A stretch of 64,000 nucleotides of DNA from Methylococcus mesophilus (GTDB taxonomy: Bacteria > Pseudomonadota > Gammaproteobacteria > Methylococcales > Methylococcaceae): assembly GCF_026247885.1 (NCBI RefSeq), contig NZ_CP110921.1, positions 2,289,001-2,353,000 on the forward strand, in the 5' to 3' direction. The translations under genes were made by a program, and so were the position numbers. This document shows, in pieces, positions 26,033 through 35,027 of this stretch (the first letter of the stretch is position 1; every line of letters starts with the position of its first letter). The notes beneath the pieces were generated by a model. The model saw nothing but the letters and a program-made list of their open reading frames with translations, was not told where the DNA came from and did not search any database.

Positions 26033-29000
26033 ATGCCAACTGTAGTGTTACGCATATTATCCCCGACAGCCGGGGCCGAGGTGGATGAGCAAAACCTCTT
26101 CGTAAGCGGCGATTTCGTCTTCTCCCAAGACGATACCGACAGCGGTATTTACGATCCGAGACTCGAGTGGGCCTGGGTTACCTTCGGCGTGGGAGGGCCA
26201 CGGGTTCAAGCGAGAATAACCAGTTCGTACACCTGGGAATGCGTCGGGTCGGTTGGCGCCGGCCTGGCAAGCGGACAGCCTTTCACCCTCACCGTCGACG
26301 CCATGCTGAGCGTTCACGAACAACGGGGCGGTGGCCAGAACGAACCCCCGGATCATTACGACTATGAGTGGGAGGCTCAAGGCTCGGTCAACGTGTCCGC
26401 CAAGCAGAAACCTCCCAGATTGTCCGTTGCGTTTGCATCGCCCGTCGTGACCGCGACCCTGCCCTATCCCTTCAAGTTTTCCGGCACGGCGAGCAACGAC
26501 TATTCGGGTATGACGGCGGTGCGCTTCCGCATCGACAACGGGCCTTTTTCAGACGTGGACAATCCAAACGGCGACTGGAGCGTCTGGAGCAAGACTGTCG
26601 AGTTGGAGGCCGGTTCATTTCAGCTGACGGTCGAAGCCACCGGCGGGGGGCCTCATCAGCTCAAGACCACGTCCGTTAATACCATTGATATCAGAACGCC
26701 GTTCGAGCCCACCGATGTCGACCAGGTGTTCGCCAACACGACCTATCTGCGCGAGCTCATCGACTTCGCCGCTCGCCAGATCAGGATCGGCACCGGCCGT
26801 GGACCCAGCGCGCAGGTACTGGCGAGTCGGTTTTTTCAGCCTTACGACAAACTCACGCTCCCCCCGGCCTTCGAGCAGGCTAAACAGCCGATCCGGCAAG
26901 CCAGGATCGCGATCGAAGTCTTACGTCGAATGCTGAATCCACCGCCCCCGGTGGAAATCGAAGAGCGCTTTCGCTTCAGCGCGTATCAAGCGCTCTTGCG
27001 CGAACTCGGCACTTCGTATGACGAACTGCGGCTGGCCCGGCTGGCGAACCAGCCAGACCGTCAGGCGCTGGCGGCAAGGCTCGGGTTTTCACTGGAAGCG
27101 AGCCGCCCGGACCGGCTGGACCGCATTACCCTGACACCGGAGACGGTCAATGACGCCCTGTTGGAGGAACTGTTCGGATTCTTGCCGACCCGGCCGGACG
27201 ACGCCCTTGAGCCCCCGACCGTCGAGCCGCAGTTGCCTCTCTGGAGAGCGAGCACGCTGAAAGAACGATGGCTCGCCGACGATGCCCGCAGTCGCGATGG
27301 GGCCGACGGCTATGCACCGATCATCGATCCGGACCTCATCGACCAGGCTCAAATAAGACGGCACACCGCGAGCAATCCGGCCTATTCGTTGTGGACTGAC
27401 CGCCAAGCCTGGATCGCCGCTACGCGAACGGCTATCGCCCGGGAAGGCGCCGAGCAAACCGAACCGCTGATGAGGTTCGATCAAGTGGTCGGACAATTCA
27501 TCGGGACTATCGACTTGCAGGCCCTCGGCGGCCGAGATGCCCAAGGGGAGGATCTCTCCGCCGAGTTGCGGCAATACGCTTTGGATTCGGCGGCATTCCG
27601 CTTTCTGGTACGCAGCCGGGCTTTGCTGGCCACCGGCACGTTGCTGGAGTCCGAATGGCAAGACTTGTTTGATATCGCGCTGCAAGCTCAGAAGCGTCGG
27701 CGCTTCCAGCAGTGGCGCACCGAGGAACACCAGTCCAGCTTGATACTCGAACCCGGCATCTTTGCAGCCGGCGACAGCGAACCGGCAACGCCAATTCCCG
27801 ATTGGCGCGGTTCCAGACTCGCTTTGTCGCAATGGCGCCACACCCTGCTGGCCAGAGCGAGGCAATGGGACTCCTTGGAAACCGGTTACCGGGCCGTGCT
27901 GGCGGGGGTCGAGGCTCAAACCTTGCCGGAATTGCGCGACGCCTTGCTCGATGTGATCGGCCAACGGCAAACCCCGCCCGAAGCGGCGGACGCGACCGCC
28001 GAACGGCTGAGCCGGGAGTTGTCGATCGACTTCCGGGCTCATTCAAACACCCAGACGACTCGCGTGGATCAGGCCATCGAAACCCTGCAGGGTGCCTTGT
28101 TTGGGGTGCGTACCGGTCGCTTGGCAGCGGCGGGCGACGGAGTCTGGAGCCTGAACGAAGCCAGTTTCGATGCGGAATGGCCGTGGATGGGCAGCTACCG
28201 GACCTGGCTGGCGGCAATCCAGGTATTCGCCTATCCGGAAAACCAGTTGTTTCCCAATCTCTATGTCCACGACGGACATTTCTTGAAACCTACCGCGGCC
28301 TTCATGGGCGCCGAAGGCCTGATCGCGAAACTGCGCAAAGCGGCGAAACTCACACCGGAATTGGCGAGAACCTTCGCCGCGGACTACATGGCCAGTCTGC
28401 GGACCGAAGTTGCCGAAGCGCGCGCCAAGCTGCCTGCGGACTTTGTCCTCACCGATAAACAAATGTCGGAGGAGGAATCGGAACAGCGCAGGGCATTGAT
28501 CGCCAGCTTGTTCAAGGACTATTCCAATCCCCCTACGGCGACTACCGACCCCGCCGCGATTCCGCAGTACCTGCACGAGATCTTCTGGCTGGTACCGATG
28601 GCACTGGCGATGAGACTGCAGGATGAGCGCGAATATCTCGTGGCATTGGATTGGTATCAAACCGTTTATGCCTTCGATTCGCCGATCGCCAAACGCAAGC
28701 GCTACCCCGGCCTGACGATGGAAGCCGGGATTCCGACGTCCTACAGCCGGACTCCGGTATGGCTGACCGAGGAACTCAATCCGCACATCGTCGCCCTTAC
28801 TTCGCTGGAGGGCCAGTTGCTGGTCGGCCGCAAGCATGTGTATACGCGGTTTACGGTGATGTCCATCGTGCGCTGCTTTCTCGCCTACGCGGATATGGAG
28901 TTTTCCAGAAACTTCGCCGAGTCGGTGACCAAGGCGCGCGCACTCTACGAGACGGCCATCGACTTGCTCGGCATCCCCGAACTGGAGCCGGAGACCGGGG

Positions 29001-31042
29001 ACGAAATTCCGTTTCCGGCCAACCCGGTTTGGACGTCTTTACTCCTGCATGCGCGAGCGAATCTGGCGAAGATCCAGCACGGTCTGAACATTGCCGGCAT
29101 GCGCGCCACGCTGCCATCGTCCGATCAAACGGCCACATTCCTTCCCAGCCAGTACCGCTACGCCTTCTTGCTCGAGCGCGCCAAGAATCTGGTGGGCGTT
29201 GCGCAACAGGTGGAAGCGACATTTCTGGCGGTGCTGGAGAAGCGCGATTCCGAAAACTACACACTGAATGAAGCCAGGCACGGCGTTCAGGTCGCCGGGA
29301 CTTCCATCAATCTTGCCGATCTGAAAGTAGCCGACGCAGGTATCCTCGAGCGCGAAGCCGAATTACAGAAGGAGAAGGCGGAGGCACAATTCTCCAATTA
29401 CTCTGAACTCATCAACGATGGCTTGAACAAATGGGAAACGGCGACGCTCGCCGCGATGAGGGCCGCGGTAGCCGGCAGACTTGCGAGCCTGTTATTCAGC
29501 TATACCCCGACCAATCTGATTGAATTCGGAAACACGGCCGGCAAAGCGGCCGATCTGGCCTCGGCTACCGCCCAACTCACGCAATTGCAGGCCAGCTTCG
29601 AGCGCCGTAAGGAAGAATGGCGACTGCAGCAGAATCTCGCCGGCAAAGATATGCAGATCAGCCGGCAACAGATCCTGCATGCCCGTAATCAACAACAAGT
29701 CGCAAACGAGGAACGCCAGCTCGCCGGCCTGCAACAGCGCCATGCGGAAGCGGTGCTGGACTTCCTGTCCAATAAGTTCACCAGCGCCGAGTTGTTCGAT
29801 TGGATGAGTGGAGTGCTGGGCGGCGTGTACGCCTACTTCCTGCAACAAGCCACGGCCCTGGCGCAATTGGCCGAGGCACAACTGGCGTTCGAACGCCAGG
29901 AACCGGCGCCCGGTATTGTGCGCGCCGATTACTGGACTGACAGGGTGGACATCAACACCACCGCCCAACCCGACCGCCGGGGGTTGACCGGATCGGCCCA
30001 GCTGATGGCCGACGTTTTCCGGCTGGATCAGTACGCCTTCGACACCGACAGACGCAAGCTGCACCTGACCCAAACCCTTTCCCTGGCCCAGATCGGCGCC
30101 CAGGAATTGCACCGGTTCCGCGAAACCGGGCTATTGACCTTTGCGACGCCGGAAACGCTGTTCGACCGCGAATTTCCCGGTCACTACCTGCGCCTCCTCA
30201 AACGGGTCAAGGTGTCGCTGATCGCCCTGGTGCCGCCGACGCGCGGCGTGCGGGCCAGCCTGTCCGCCTCCGGGCTGTCCCGTACCGTGGTGGCCGGCGA
30301 CGATTTCAAGACGGTCACTTTAAGCCACCCGCCGGAAACCATCGCTTTTACCTCGCCGCTCAACGCCACCGGCCTGTTCGAGCTCGAGCAGGAAAACGGC
30401 ATGCTGCTGCCATTCGAAGGCATGGGCCTGGATACGGTCTGGCGCCTGGAGCTGCCCAAACCGGCAAATCCGTTCGACTACCGTACGATCGCCGACGTTT
30501 TGCTCACCCTGGAGTACACGGCACTGCACAGTTACGATTATCGGCAAAAAGTGGTCCGGGAGCTGGATAGATCTGCATCGGTGGATTGTACCTTCAGCCT
30601 GCGCGACCAGTTCCCCGATGCCTGGTACGATCTCAACAACCCCGATCAGGTCGACGCCGAGCGGCGCATGCGCGTCGAAATGACCGTCCGGCGAGAGCGG
30701 TTTCCCGTCCATCTCGACAATCTGAGTACCGCGGAAATAAGCCTGTTCTGCGTCCGCGACGACAGTTATTTGCAGGAGTTGCATATCGTCTCCCTGGAAC
30801 ACGCGATCGCGGGAGCCGATACCGTCACCGGCGGCGAGGTCGTCACCCGCGGCGGCATCGTCGGCACCCGCCGCCCCGGCGGCGCGCCCTGGCAAGCCCT
30901 AATCGGCCGCCATCCCGCCGGGGAATGGAGACTGCAACTGGAAGACACGGAACCGCTGCGCAAGGCTTTGAGAGAGGGATTGATTCAGGATTTGGTTCTG
31001 GTGCTGACGATCGATGGAGTCACCCCGGCGTGGCCCGCGTAG
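26033..31042 (+). CDS. short TcA-like pore-forming subunit of the Tc complex
   Basis: A 1669-residue protein; ATG 26033 is chosen for its GGAG box (an ATG at 25985 lacks one). Residues ~1-230 look like two Ig-like domains (SPTAGAEVDEQNLFVSG, FKFSGTASNDYSGM). The central part is helical and includes neuraminidase-domain-like segments. Residues ~1090-1290 form long amphipathic helices typical of the TcA pore and coiled channel. The C-terminal ~350 residues match the TcA domain that binds TcB (LFDREFPGHYLRLLKRVKVS, ALVPPTRGVRASLS). Classical TcA subunits are ~2400 residues; the shell and receptor-binding part is reduced. It starts 92 bp after the BC fusion and surely works with it. Confidence 0.9.
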   Translation: MPTVVLRILSPTAGAEVDEQNLFVSGDFVFSQDDTDSGIYDPRLEWAWVTFGVGGPRVQARITSSYTWECVGSVGAGLASGQPFTLTVDAMLSVHEQRGGGQNEPPDHYDYEWEAQGSVNVSAKQKPPRLSVAFASPVVTATLPYPFKFSGTASNDYSGMTAVRFRIDNGPFSDVDNPNGDWSVWSKTVELEAGSFQLTVEATGGGPHQLKTTSVNTIDIRTPFEPTDVDQVFANTTYLRELIDFAARQIRIGTGRGPSAQVLASRFFQPYDKLTLPPAFEQAKQPIRQARIAIEVLRRMLNPPPPVEIEERFRFSAYQALLRELGTSYDELRLARLANQPDRQALAARLGFSLEASRPDRLDRITLTPETVNDALLEELFGFLPTRPDDALEPPTVEPQLPLWRASTLKERWLADDARSRDGADGYAPIIDPDLIDQAQIRRHTASNPAYSLWTDRQAWIAATRTAIAREGAEQTEPLMRFDQVVGQFIGTIDLQALGGRDAQGEDLSAELRQYALDSAAFRFLVRSRALLATGTLLESEWQDLFDIALQAQKRRRFQQWRTEEHQSSLILEPGIFAAGDSEPATPIPDWRGSRLALSQWRHTLLARARQWDSLETGYRAVLAGVEAQTLPELRDALLDVIGQRQTPPEAADATAERLSRELSIDFRAHSNTQTTRVDQAIETLQGALFGVRTGRLAAAGDGVWSLNEASFDAEWPWMGSYRTWLAAIQVFAYPENQLFPNLYVHDGHFLKPTAAFMGAEGLIAKLRKAAKLTPELARTFAADYMASLRTEVAEARAKLPADFVLTDKQMSEEESEQRRALIASLFKDYSNPPTATTDPAAIPQYLHEIFWLVPMALAMRLQDEREYLVALDWYQTVYAFDSPIAKRKRYPGLTMEAGIPTSYSRTPVWLTEELNPHIVALTSLEGQLLVGRKHVYTRFTVMSIVRCFLAYADMEFSRNFAESVTKARALYETAIDLLGIPELEPETGDEIPFPANPVWTSLLLHARANLAKIQHGLNIAGMRATLPSSDQTATFLPSQYRYAFLLERAKNLVGVAQQVEATFLAVLEKRDSENYTLNEARHGVQVAGTSINLADLKVADAGILEREAELQKEKAEAQFSNYSELINDGLNKWETATLAAMRAAVAGRLASLLFSYTPTNLIEFGNTAGKAADLASATAQLTQLQASFERRKEEWRLQQNLAGKDMQISRQQILHARNQQQVANEERQLAGLQQRHAEAVLDFLSNKFTSAELFDWMSGVLGGVYAYFLQQATALAQLAEAQLAFERQEPAPGIVRADYWTDRVDINTTAQPDRRGLTGSAQLMADVFRLDQYAFDTDRRKLHLTQTLSLAQIGAQELHRFRETGLLTFATPETLFDREFPGHYLRLLKRVKVSLIALVPPTRGVRASLSASGLSRTVVAGDDFKTVTLSHPPETIAFTSPLNATGLFELEQENGMLLPFEGMGLDTVWRLELPKPANPFDYRTIADVLLTLEYTALHSYDYRQKVVRELDRSASVDCTFSLRDQFPDAWYDLNNPDQVDAERRMRVEMTVRRERFPVHLDNLSTAEISLFCVRDDSYLQELHIVSLEHAIAGADTVTGGEVVTRGGIVGTRRPGGAPWQALIGRHPAGEWRLQLEDTEPLRKALREGLIQDLVLVLTIDGVTPAWPA

Positions 31043-31058
31043 CCTCGTACGAATGATA

Positions 31059-31137
31059 AAGAAATTAATGTCAGGTACCCCCTCTCCCTCTGGGAGAGGG
31101 GCGGTGTGAGGGGGCTCGTATATGGCATTACTTTCTT
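31059..31137. repeat. palindromic repeat element, intact copy
   Basis: Inverted ends AAGAAATTAATGTCAGGTAC and GTATATGGCATTACTTTCTT match at 16 of 20 positions, with the central CCCTCTCCCTCTGGGAGAGGG. It is the same element as 18524-18759 and lies just past the stop of the TcA gene. Confidence 0.75.
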
Positions 31138-31199
31138 AACTCTAAGTAACTATCCAAGCTGCCGACATCCCGGCATCAATCCCACCCCATGAGACACTA

Positions 31200-31523
31200 A
31201 TGATAAAATTCAGCGTTCTCTACCCGAATAGCAAAGATTCTCGCTTCGACGTCTCGTACTACACGGAAGTCCACATGCCCATGTCCATCAGACTCCTGAG
31301 CGCCCATCCTGGCTTCATAGGGGTATCGGTCGAACGTGGCCTTGGCGGCTTATTTCCCGGAGCTGAGCCGGCTTATATCGCCATGTGCCATTTCCTCTTT
31401 AATTCAGCGGAAGACTTCATGGCTGCATTCATGCCAAATGCCGCTCAGCTCCGAGGCGATATGCAGAATTACACGGACATCGACCCCGTCGTACAATTCA
31501 GCGAAGTGCTCATTTCTCGATAG
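31200..31523 (+). CDS. EthD-family small protein
   Basis: A 107-residue ferredoxin-like protein. The opening IKFSVLYPNSKDSRFDVSYY, then EVHMPMSIRLL and ending with DIDPVVQFSEVLISR, matches the EthD family of dimeric alpha/beta barrel proteins. Members were named from ether degradation but most have no shown activity. A paralogue with a frameshift is at 49847-50171. It is separated from the Tc genes by the palindromic repeat, so co-transcription is doubtful. Confidence 0.85.
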   Translation: MIKFSVLYPNSKDSRFDVSYYTEVHMPMSIRLLSAHPGFIGVSVERGLGGLFPGAEPAYIAMCHFLFNSAEDFMAAFMPNAAQLRGDMQNYTDIDPVVQFSEVLISR

Positions 31524-31893
31524 CACCGTATTGAGCGCATACCGGTCCAACCCATCGCTCCGGGAGCGCCGCTCTCCGGCTAAACGCCATCGAACTTCGA
31601 TTAACGATAACGGTTATGGGAACAACCAAGCCGAGCGGCACATTCAACCACACAATAATTGACAAACCGATGTGCAACTCAAGGATCCTTGTGGATTTCC
31701 AACGGAAATCCACAAGGGTAAGGCGAAATGGCTCGGGCCATCTGCTATTGCTGTTCAAGCAACAAGGTGTCGTTACTTGAAAGAACGGAACTGGGATGTT
31801 CAGCTACGGATTACAACATGCTTGATTTTATAGTAATAAATCCCTTTAAACGCACTGCCGGCTCGCGTGCCTCTTCACTTCACACGCGTTCCT
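31524..31893. other. convergent intergenic region
   Basis: About 370 bp between the EthD gene (+) and a secreted gene (-). Apart from a strong hairpin at 31687-31717 nothing is recognised. Confidence 0.5.
31687..31717. terminator. bidirectional hairpin terminator candidate
   Basis: A perfect 14 bp stem (CCTTGTGGATTTCC / GGAAATCCACAAGG) with the 3-base loop AAC lies between convergent genes. A T-run is missing, so termination efficiency is uncertain. Confidence 0.5.
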
Positions 31894-32556
31894 TTACGGG
31901 AGCCCTCTCATGCTACCCCTGGTACGATCGAACCTGATATTGTCCTGGTTCATTGGCTGAAACATATTACATTTCACGTCATCCGCGATATTGACTTTAT
32001 AATAGTACACGTCTTTCCAGGAGAATCCGGCCTCGTTGGATACATTACACCTCCAAGTATTCGGTGTCGGATTCACCTCCACCGATCCGCAATTCAAATT
32101 CACCGGATAGCTGGTCTCCTGGTTGTCGAACATATTCACCCAAAGAGCTTTCAAGCCCATATGGGCACCGGAGTCGGTGGGACGCATGCCCCTGGCGGGC
32201 GGCGCCAAGAGGCTAGGCGCACTGACATCAACCGTACCGGTTGCCGCCGCAGTAGCCACGGTCCAGTTATCGGCAGCAGCTGCCGCAGCCTCGGTCTGTT
32301 CAGCTGCCGACAGCGCAAACACATGTTTTCCATGTGCACTGTATGCTGTCTGCTTACCGCCAAACGCCAGCGCGATCAGGTCGAACCAGGGGTTGACAAG
32401 CCCTCCCTGCCTCTCGACATCGATCACGATCCGTTCCTGCGGAAACATTTCCGACGCATAACAGACCGCGGTTGCATTGGCCGTCCCAAGGGGTGCCGCG
32501 AATCCCGCCATAACGGTCAAGCCGGCCATACCTAAAGTGCCTATAGATCTTTTCAT
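31894..32556 (-). CDS. secreted ERIVIDVEKQG-family protein, copy 2
   Basis: A 220-residue exported protein. ATG 32556 has GGAGAGGG upstream and opens a signal peptide ending at ANATA. It shares ERIVIDVERQGGLVNPW, FGGKQTAYSAHGKHVFA and DSGAHMGL with the proteins at 8426 and 33911. Cys are conserved near VCYAS, LNCGS, WRCNV and KCNMF, suggesting two disulfides. An Ala-rich insertion (AAEQTEAAAAAADN) is unique to this copy. A full operator lies at 32772-32812. No regulator gene is adjacent, unlike its paralogues. Confidence 0.8.
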   Translation of the reverse strand: MKRSIGTLGMAGLTVMAGFAAPLGTANATAVCYASEMFPQERIVIDVERQGGLVNPWFDLIALAFGGKQTAYSAHGKHVFALSAAEQTEAAAAAADNWTVATAAATGTVDVSAPSLLAPPARGMRPTDSGAHMGLKALWVNMFDNQETSYPVNLNCGSVEVNPTPNTWRCNVSNEAGFSWKDVYYYKVNIADDVKCNMFQPMNQDNIRFDRTRGSMRGLP

Positions 32557-32771
32557 AGCATTACCCTCTCCTACTAACAGCATGTCTATTAATGAATAAT
32601 GTTGGATCACGAACACCAGACACCAAACCAAAAACCTGAGGCGCAGCAGACACTATCGACGGAAAAGACGAGGAGCTACACGCCCCTCGCACCCACCATC
32701 AGTCTATCTGGCTTATCTCTTATGGAAACACTGGATGTTCGGCAGAAATATTGCCAGGGAACCCTTATAAA

Positions 32772-32812
32772 GTCTTGGACGAGAGCGCGTTCATCCAGTG
32801 GATTCTAGTGCA
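32772..32812 (-). promoter_or_regulatory. AraC-type tandem operator upstream of 32556 gene
   Basis: On the minus strand: TGCAC-N6-CCACT-N7-CGCGC-N6-CCAAGAC, half-sites 23 bp apart. CAATAT preceded by TGG lies 18 bp after CCAAGAC as -10 candidate. The first CCAA block is changed to CCAC. Confidence 0.75.
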
Positions 32813-33607
32813 GTCGTCGAGAAGAGCCTGTAACCCTGTTCTAAAGGATGACCAAGACGGATATCTCGAAAAGAACGCCCTTAGGCAGATGACATATTAT
32901 CGACGCCGTTGCGAGCAACGTGGCAGGAGAGTGGAGGCGACAATCCTGCAGGTCATACCATCTACAGGAACAAAATCATTCGATCTACACGGAAGCCCCG
33001 CATTACTCAAAGTCAAGAAATTAATGCCATCTATGCGCGGGCGGCCTGTTCTGCTCTTACCTTGTCGACCAAACGATCACGGCGGGCATTTACCCCACTA
33101 GTCCGTTCAACATCTGCGCGTCGTTACGATGTGCCAAGATACCCCGAGGGAGGAACAATGTGTTCCGGGATTCTGGCGTTGTAGCTTACACGTCGAAGTG
33201 TCCCCTACGATGGCCGCATGTCTTTGCGTTCTTGGCGTATGAAATACATGTGTGTAAAGGTATCCAGAAGAGCGTGCCCATCGAAGTGCAGTCCTGATGA
33301 GAACTCGCGTATTTGAGCGCAGGCGGAAAACTGCGAACAACCATCGAGAAATGGTTTCCCGCTGCGGAGGCCGACGCAAAGCGGCACGACTCTACGATTT
33401 GTTCGGGGGTGGATATCTCTGCCAATTTCACCGCGCCGGCTACCCCAGTCGATGCGTCCACTCGACGCTTGGACGGGAACCGGGCGGACGTCCAGCCTTT
33501 GTCGCGAAAGCGCCTGCGTAGAACGCTGCGACTCACCCGCCCAAATCAAACGGTTTCCACGAACGCCGGAGGGCCATTCAGGCGAAACTTCGGAAATCTA
33601 TATCGAT

Positions 33608-33646
33608 TTCGCCTTGCGGATTTCTATCCAAAACCCGCAAGGCGAA
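33608..33646. terminator. hairpin, possible terminator
   Basis: A perfect 12 bp stem (TTCGCCTTGCGG / CCGCAAGGCGAA) encloses a 15-base loop in the non-coding stretch after the copy 3 gene. There is no T-run, so the role is uncertain. Confidence 0.35.
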
Positions 33647-33910
33647 CATGGGAGAGCCTCAGCCGTCAACGACGACTAATCGAGCACCTATGACCTCATG
33701 AGGCAGAAGTCTCGAGGTCTGCGGCAAATCAGCCACCAGATATGGCGGCAAATTTAGTTTCCCGACTGCACTCTTGATTGAAATAGTCGTTCATCCCCAT
33801 TCTCTTTTTTGGGATCACCGCCATCTTTGCCGGTATTTCCGCGGATTGTAAGCCCAGACTTCCAGATGATTGAACGGTTACTCATTGAGGCATCAACCAA
33901 TCGGACATTT

Positions 33911-34552
33911 CTATTTCCCTATATTAGTCATGCTTCCTATTAACGACAGATCAGAAGGGGTGGTGGCCTGGAACATATTGCACCGCACGTCATCCGCCAT
34001 ATTGACCTTGGCATATACCACATTCATGAAGCTGTATCCCAATTCATTAGCGACGCCGCAGACCCATTTGTCCGGCGTAGGACTCATCTCCTTGGATCCG
34101 CAATCCAGCGATACCGGCCAAGAGTTGCGCTTCTTTTCGTTGTAAAAGGTGACCCACTCGGCAGATAGGCCCATATGGGCGCCGGTTGCTGTCGGCTGCA
34201 TCGCATTGACGTTGGGCTGCGTAAACAGATAAGGCGCACTGACGTCCACGGTACCAGTGATCGCCGCGGTGGCCACGGCCCAACCGCCGCCCTGTTCTAC
34301 TTGTTGGGCGGCCCAGACATGTTTGCCATGCGCGCTGTAAGCCGTCTGTTTACCGCCGAATATAAGGGCGATAGCATCGAGCCAGGGGTTCACGAGGGCT
34401 CCCTGTTTCTCGACATCGATTACGATCCGTTCATTGGGAAACGTATTCGACGCATAACAAACGGCGGCCGCGTTAGCGGCGCCAACAGGCACCGCAACTC
34501 CGGCCACAGAGGTCAAGCCGGCCATGCTCAAGCTGATTATCGCTTTTTTCAC
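33911..34552 (-). CDS. secreted ERIVIDVEKQG-family protein, copy 3
   Basis: A 213-residue exported protein starting with GTG at 34552 behind AAGGAGAAG. The signal peptide ends near AANAA. The family blocks ERIVIDVEKQGALVNPW, FGGKQTAYSAHGKHVWA, TGAHMGL and KVNMADDVRCNMF are all present, with the same four Cys as copy 2. It is the best guide to the native C-terminus of the family. A perfect operator sits at 34769-34809 and regulator 3 ends at 35028 beyond it, so the regulator-operator-target order equals that at 8426-10578. Confidence 0.82.
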   Translation of the reverse strand: MKKAIISLSMAGLTSVAGVAVPVGAANAAAVCYASNTFPNERIVIDVEKQGALVNPWLDAIALIFGGKQTAYSAHGKHVWAAQQVEQGGGWAVATAAITGTVDVSAPYLFTQPNVNAMQPTATGAHMGLSAEWVTFYNEKKRNSWPVSLDCGSKEMSPTPDKWVCGVANELGYSFMNVVYAKVNMADDVRCNMFQATTPSDLSLIGSMTNIGK

Positions 34553-34768
34553 TGTGCTTCTCCTTCCTGCCAGGCAGGGATTCTTGTCAATCTATGTTCA
34601 GGGATGAAGAACATCAGATATCGGCTGCCCGTTAAGATTTGTCAAATACCGTCATCCTGGTATTGGACGACGGCCCTGTACGACCAGTACTAAAGGATTT
34701 TATAGGTCCAGTCCTTCACGGGAACACCGGATGTTCGGACATGGATAGTGCCATTGGGTGTACTCTTG

Positions 34769-34809
34769 TTCTTGGACAAACGTGCACAGGAAGATTGGGC
34801 TATAGTGCA
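34769..34809 (-). promoter_or_regulatory. AraC-type tandem operator upstream of 34552 gene
   Basis: On the minus strand: TGCAC-N6-CCAAT-N7-TGCAC-N6-CCAAGAA, two complete half-sites 23 bp apart. CACTAT preceded by TGG lies 18 bp downstream as -10 candidate. Confidence 0.82.
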
Positions 34810-35027
34810 GCACAGTTGATAGAAATGCGTGTTAGGATTTCGCCAAACATCTGCCAAATCTATTGCGTGCCACAGATGTCTGAACTCTGACAACTTTTAG
34901 CACAACGGATTACTTATTTATGGACAACTATCGCAACAGGCCTATTGCAGGATAGACCGCAGCGCCAAATAGTAGGGGTTAGAGCAGGACTGATGTCTGA
35001 GGAGGCTATTCCGGGAACTGCCGATTG

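Larger units (their letters stand above)
32557..33910. other. 1.35 kb region with operator but no recognised gene
   Basis: Apart from the operator at 32772-32812 and a hairpin at 33608-33646, no ORF resembles a known protein or carries good start signals. A regulator gene would be expected here by analogy with other units. No remnant of an AraC helix-turn-helix was found by eye in any frame. Confidence 0.45.
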
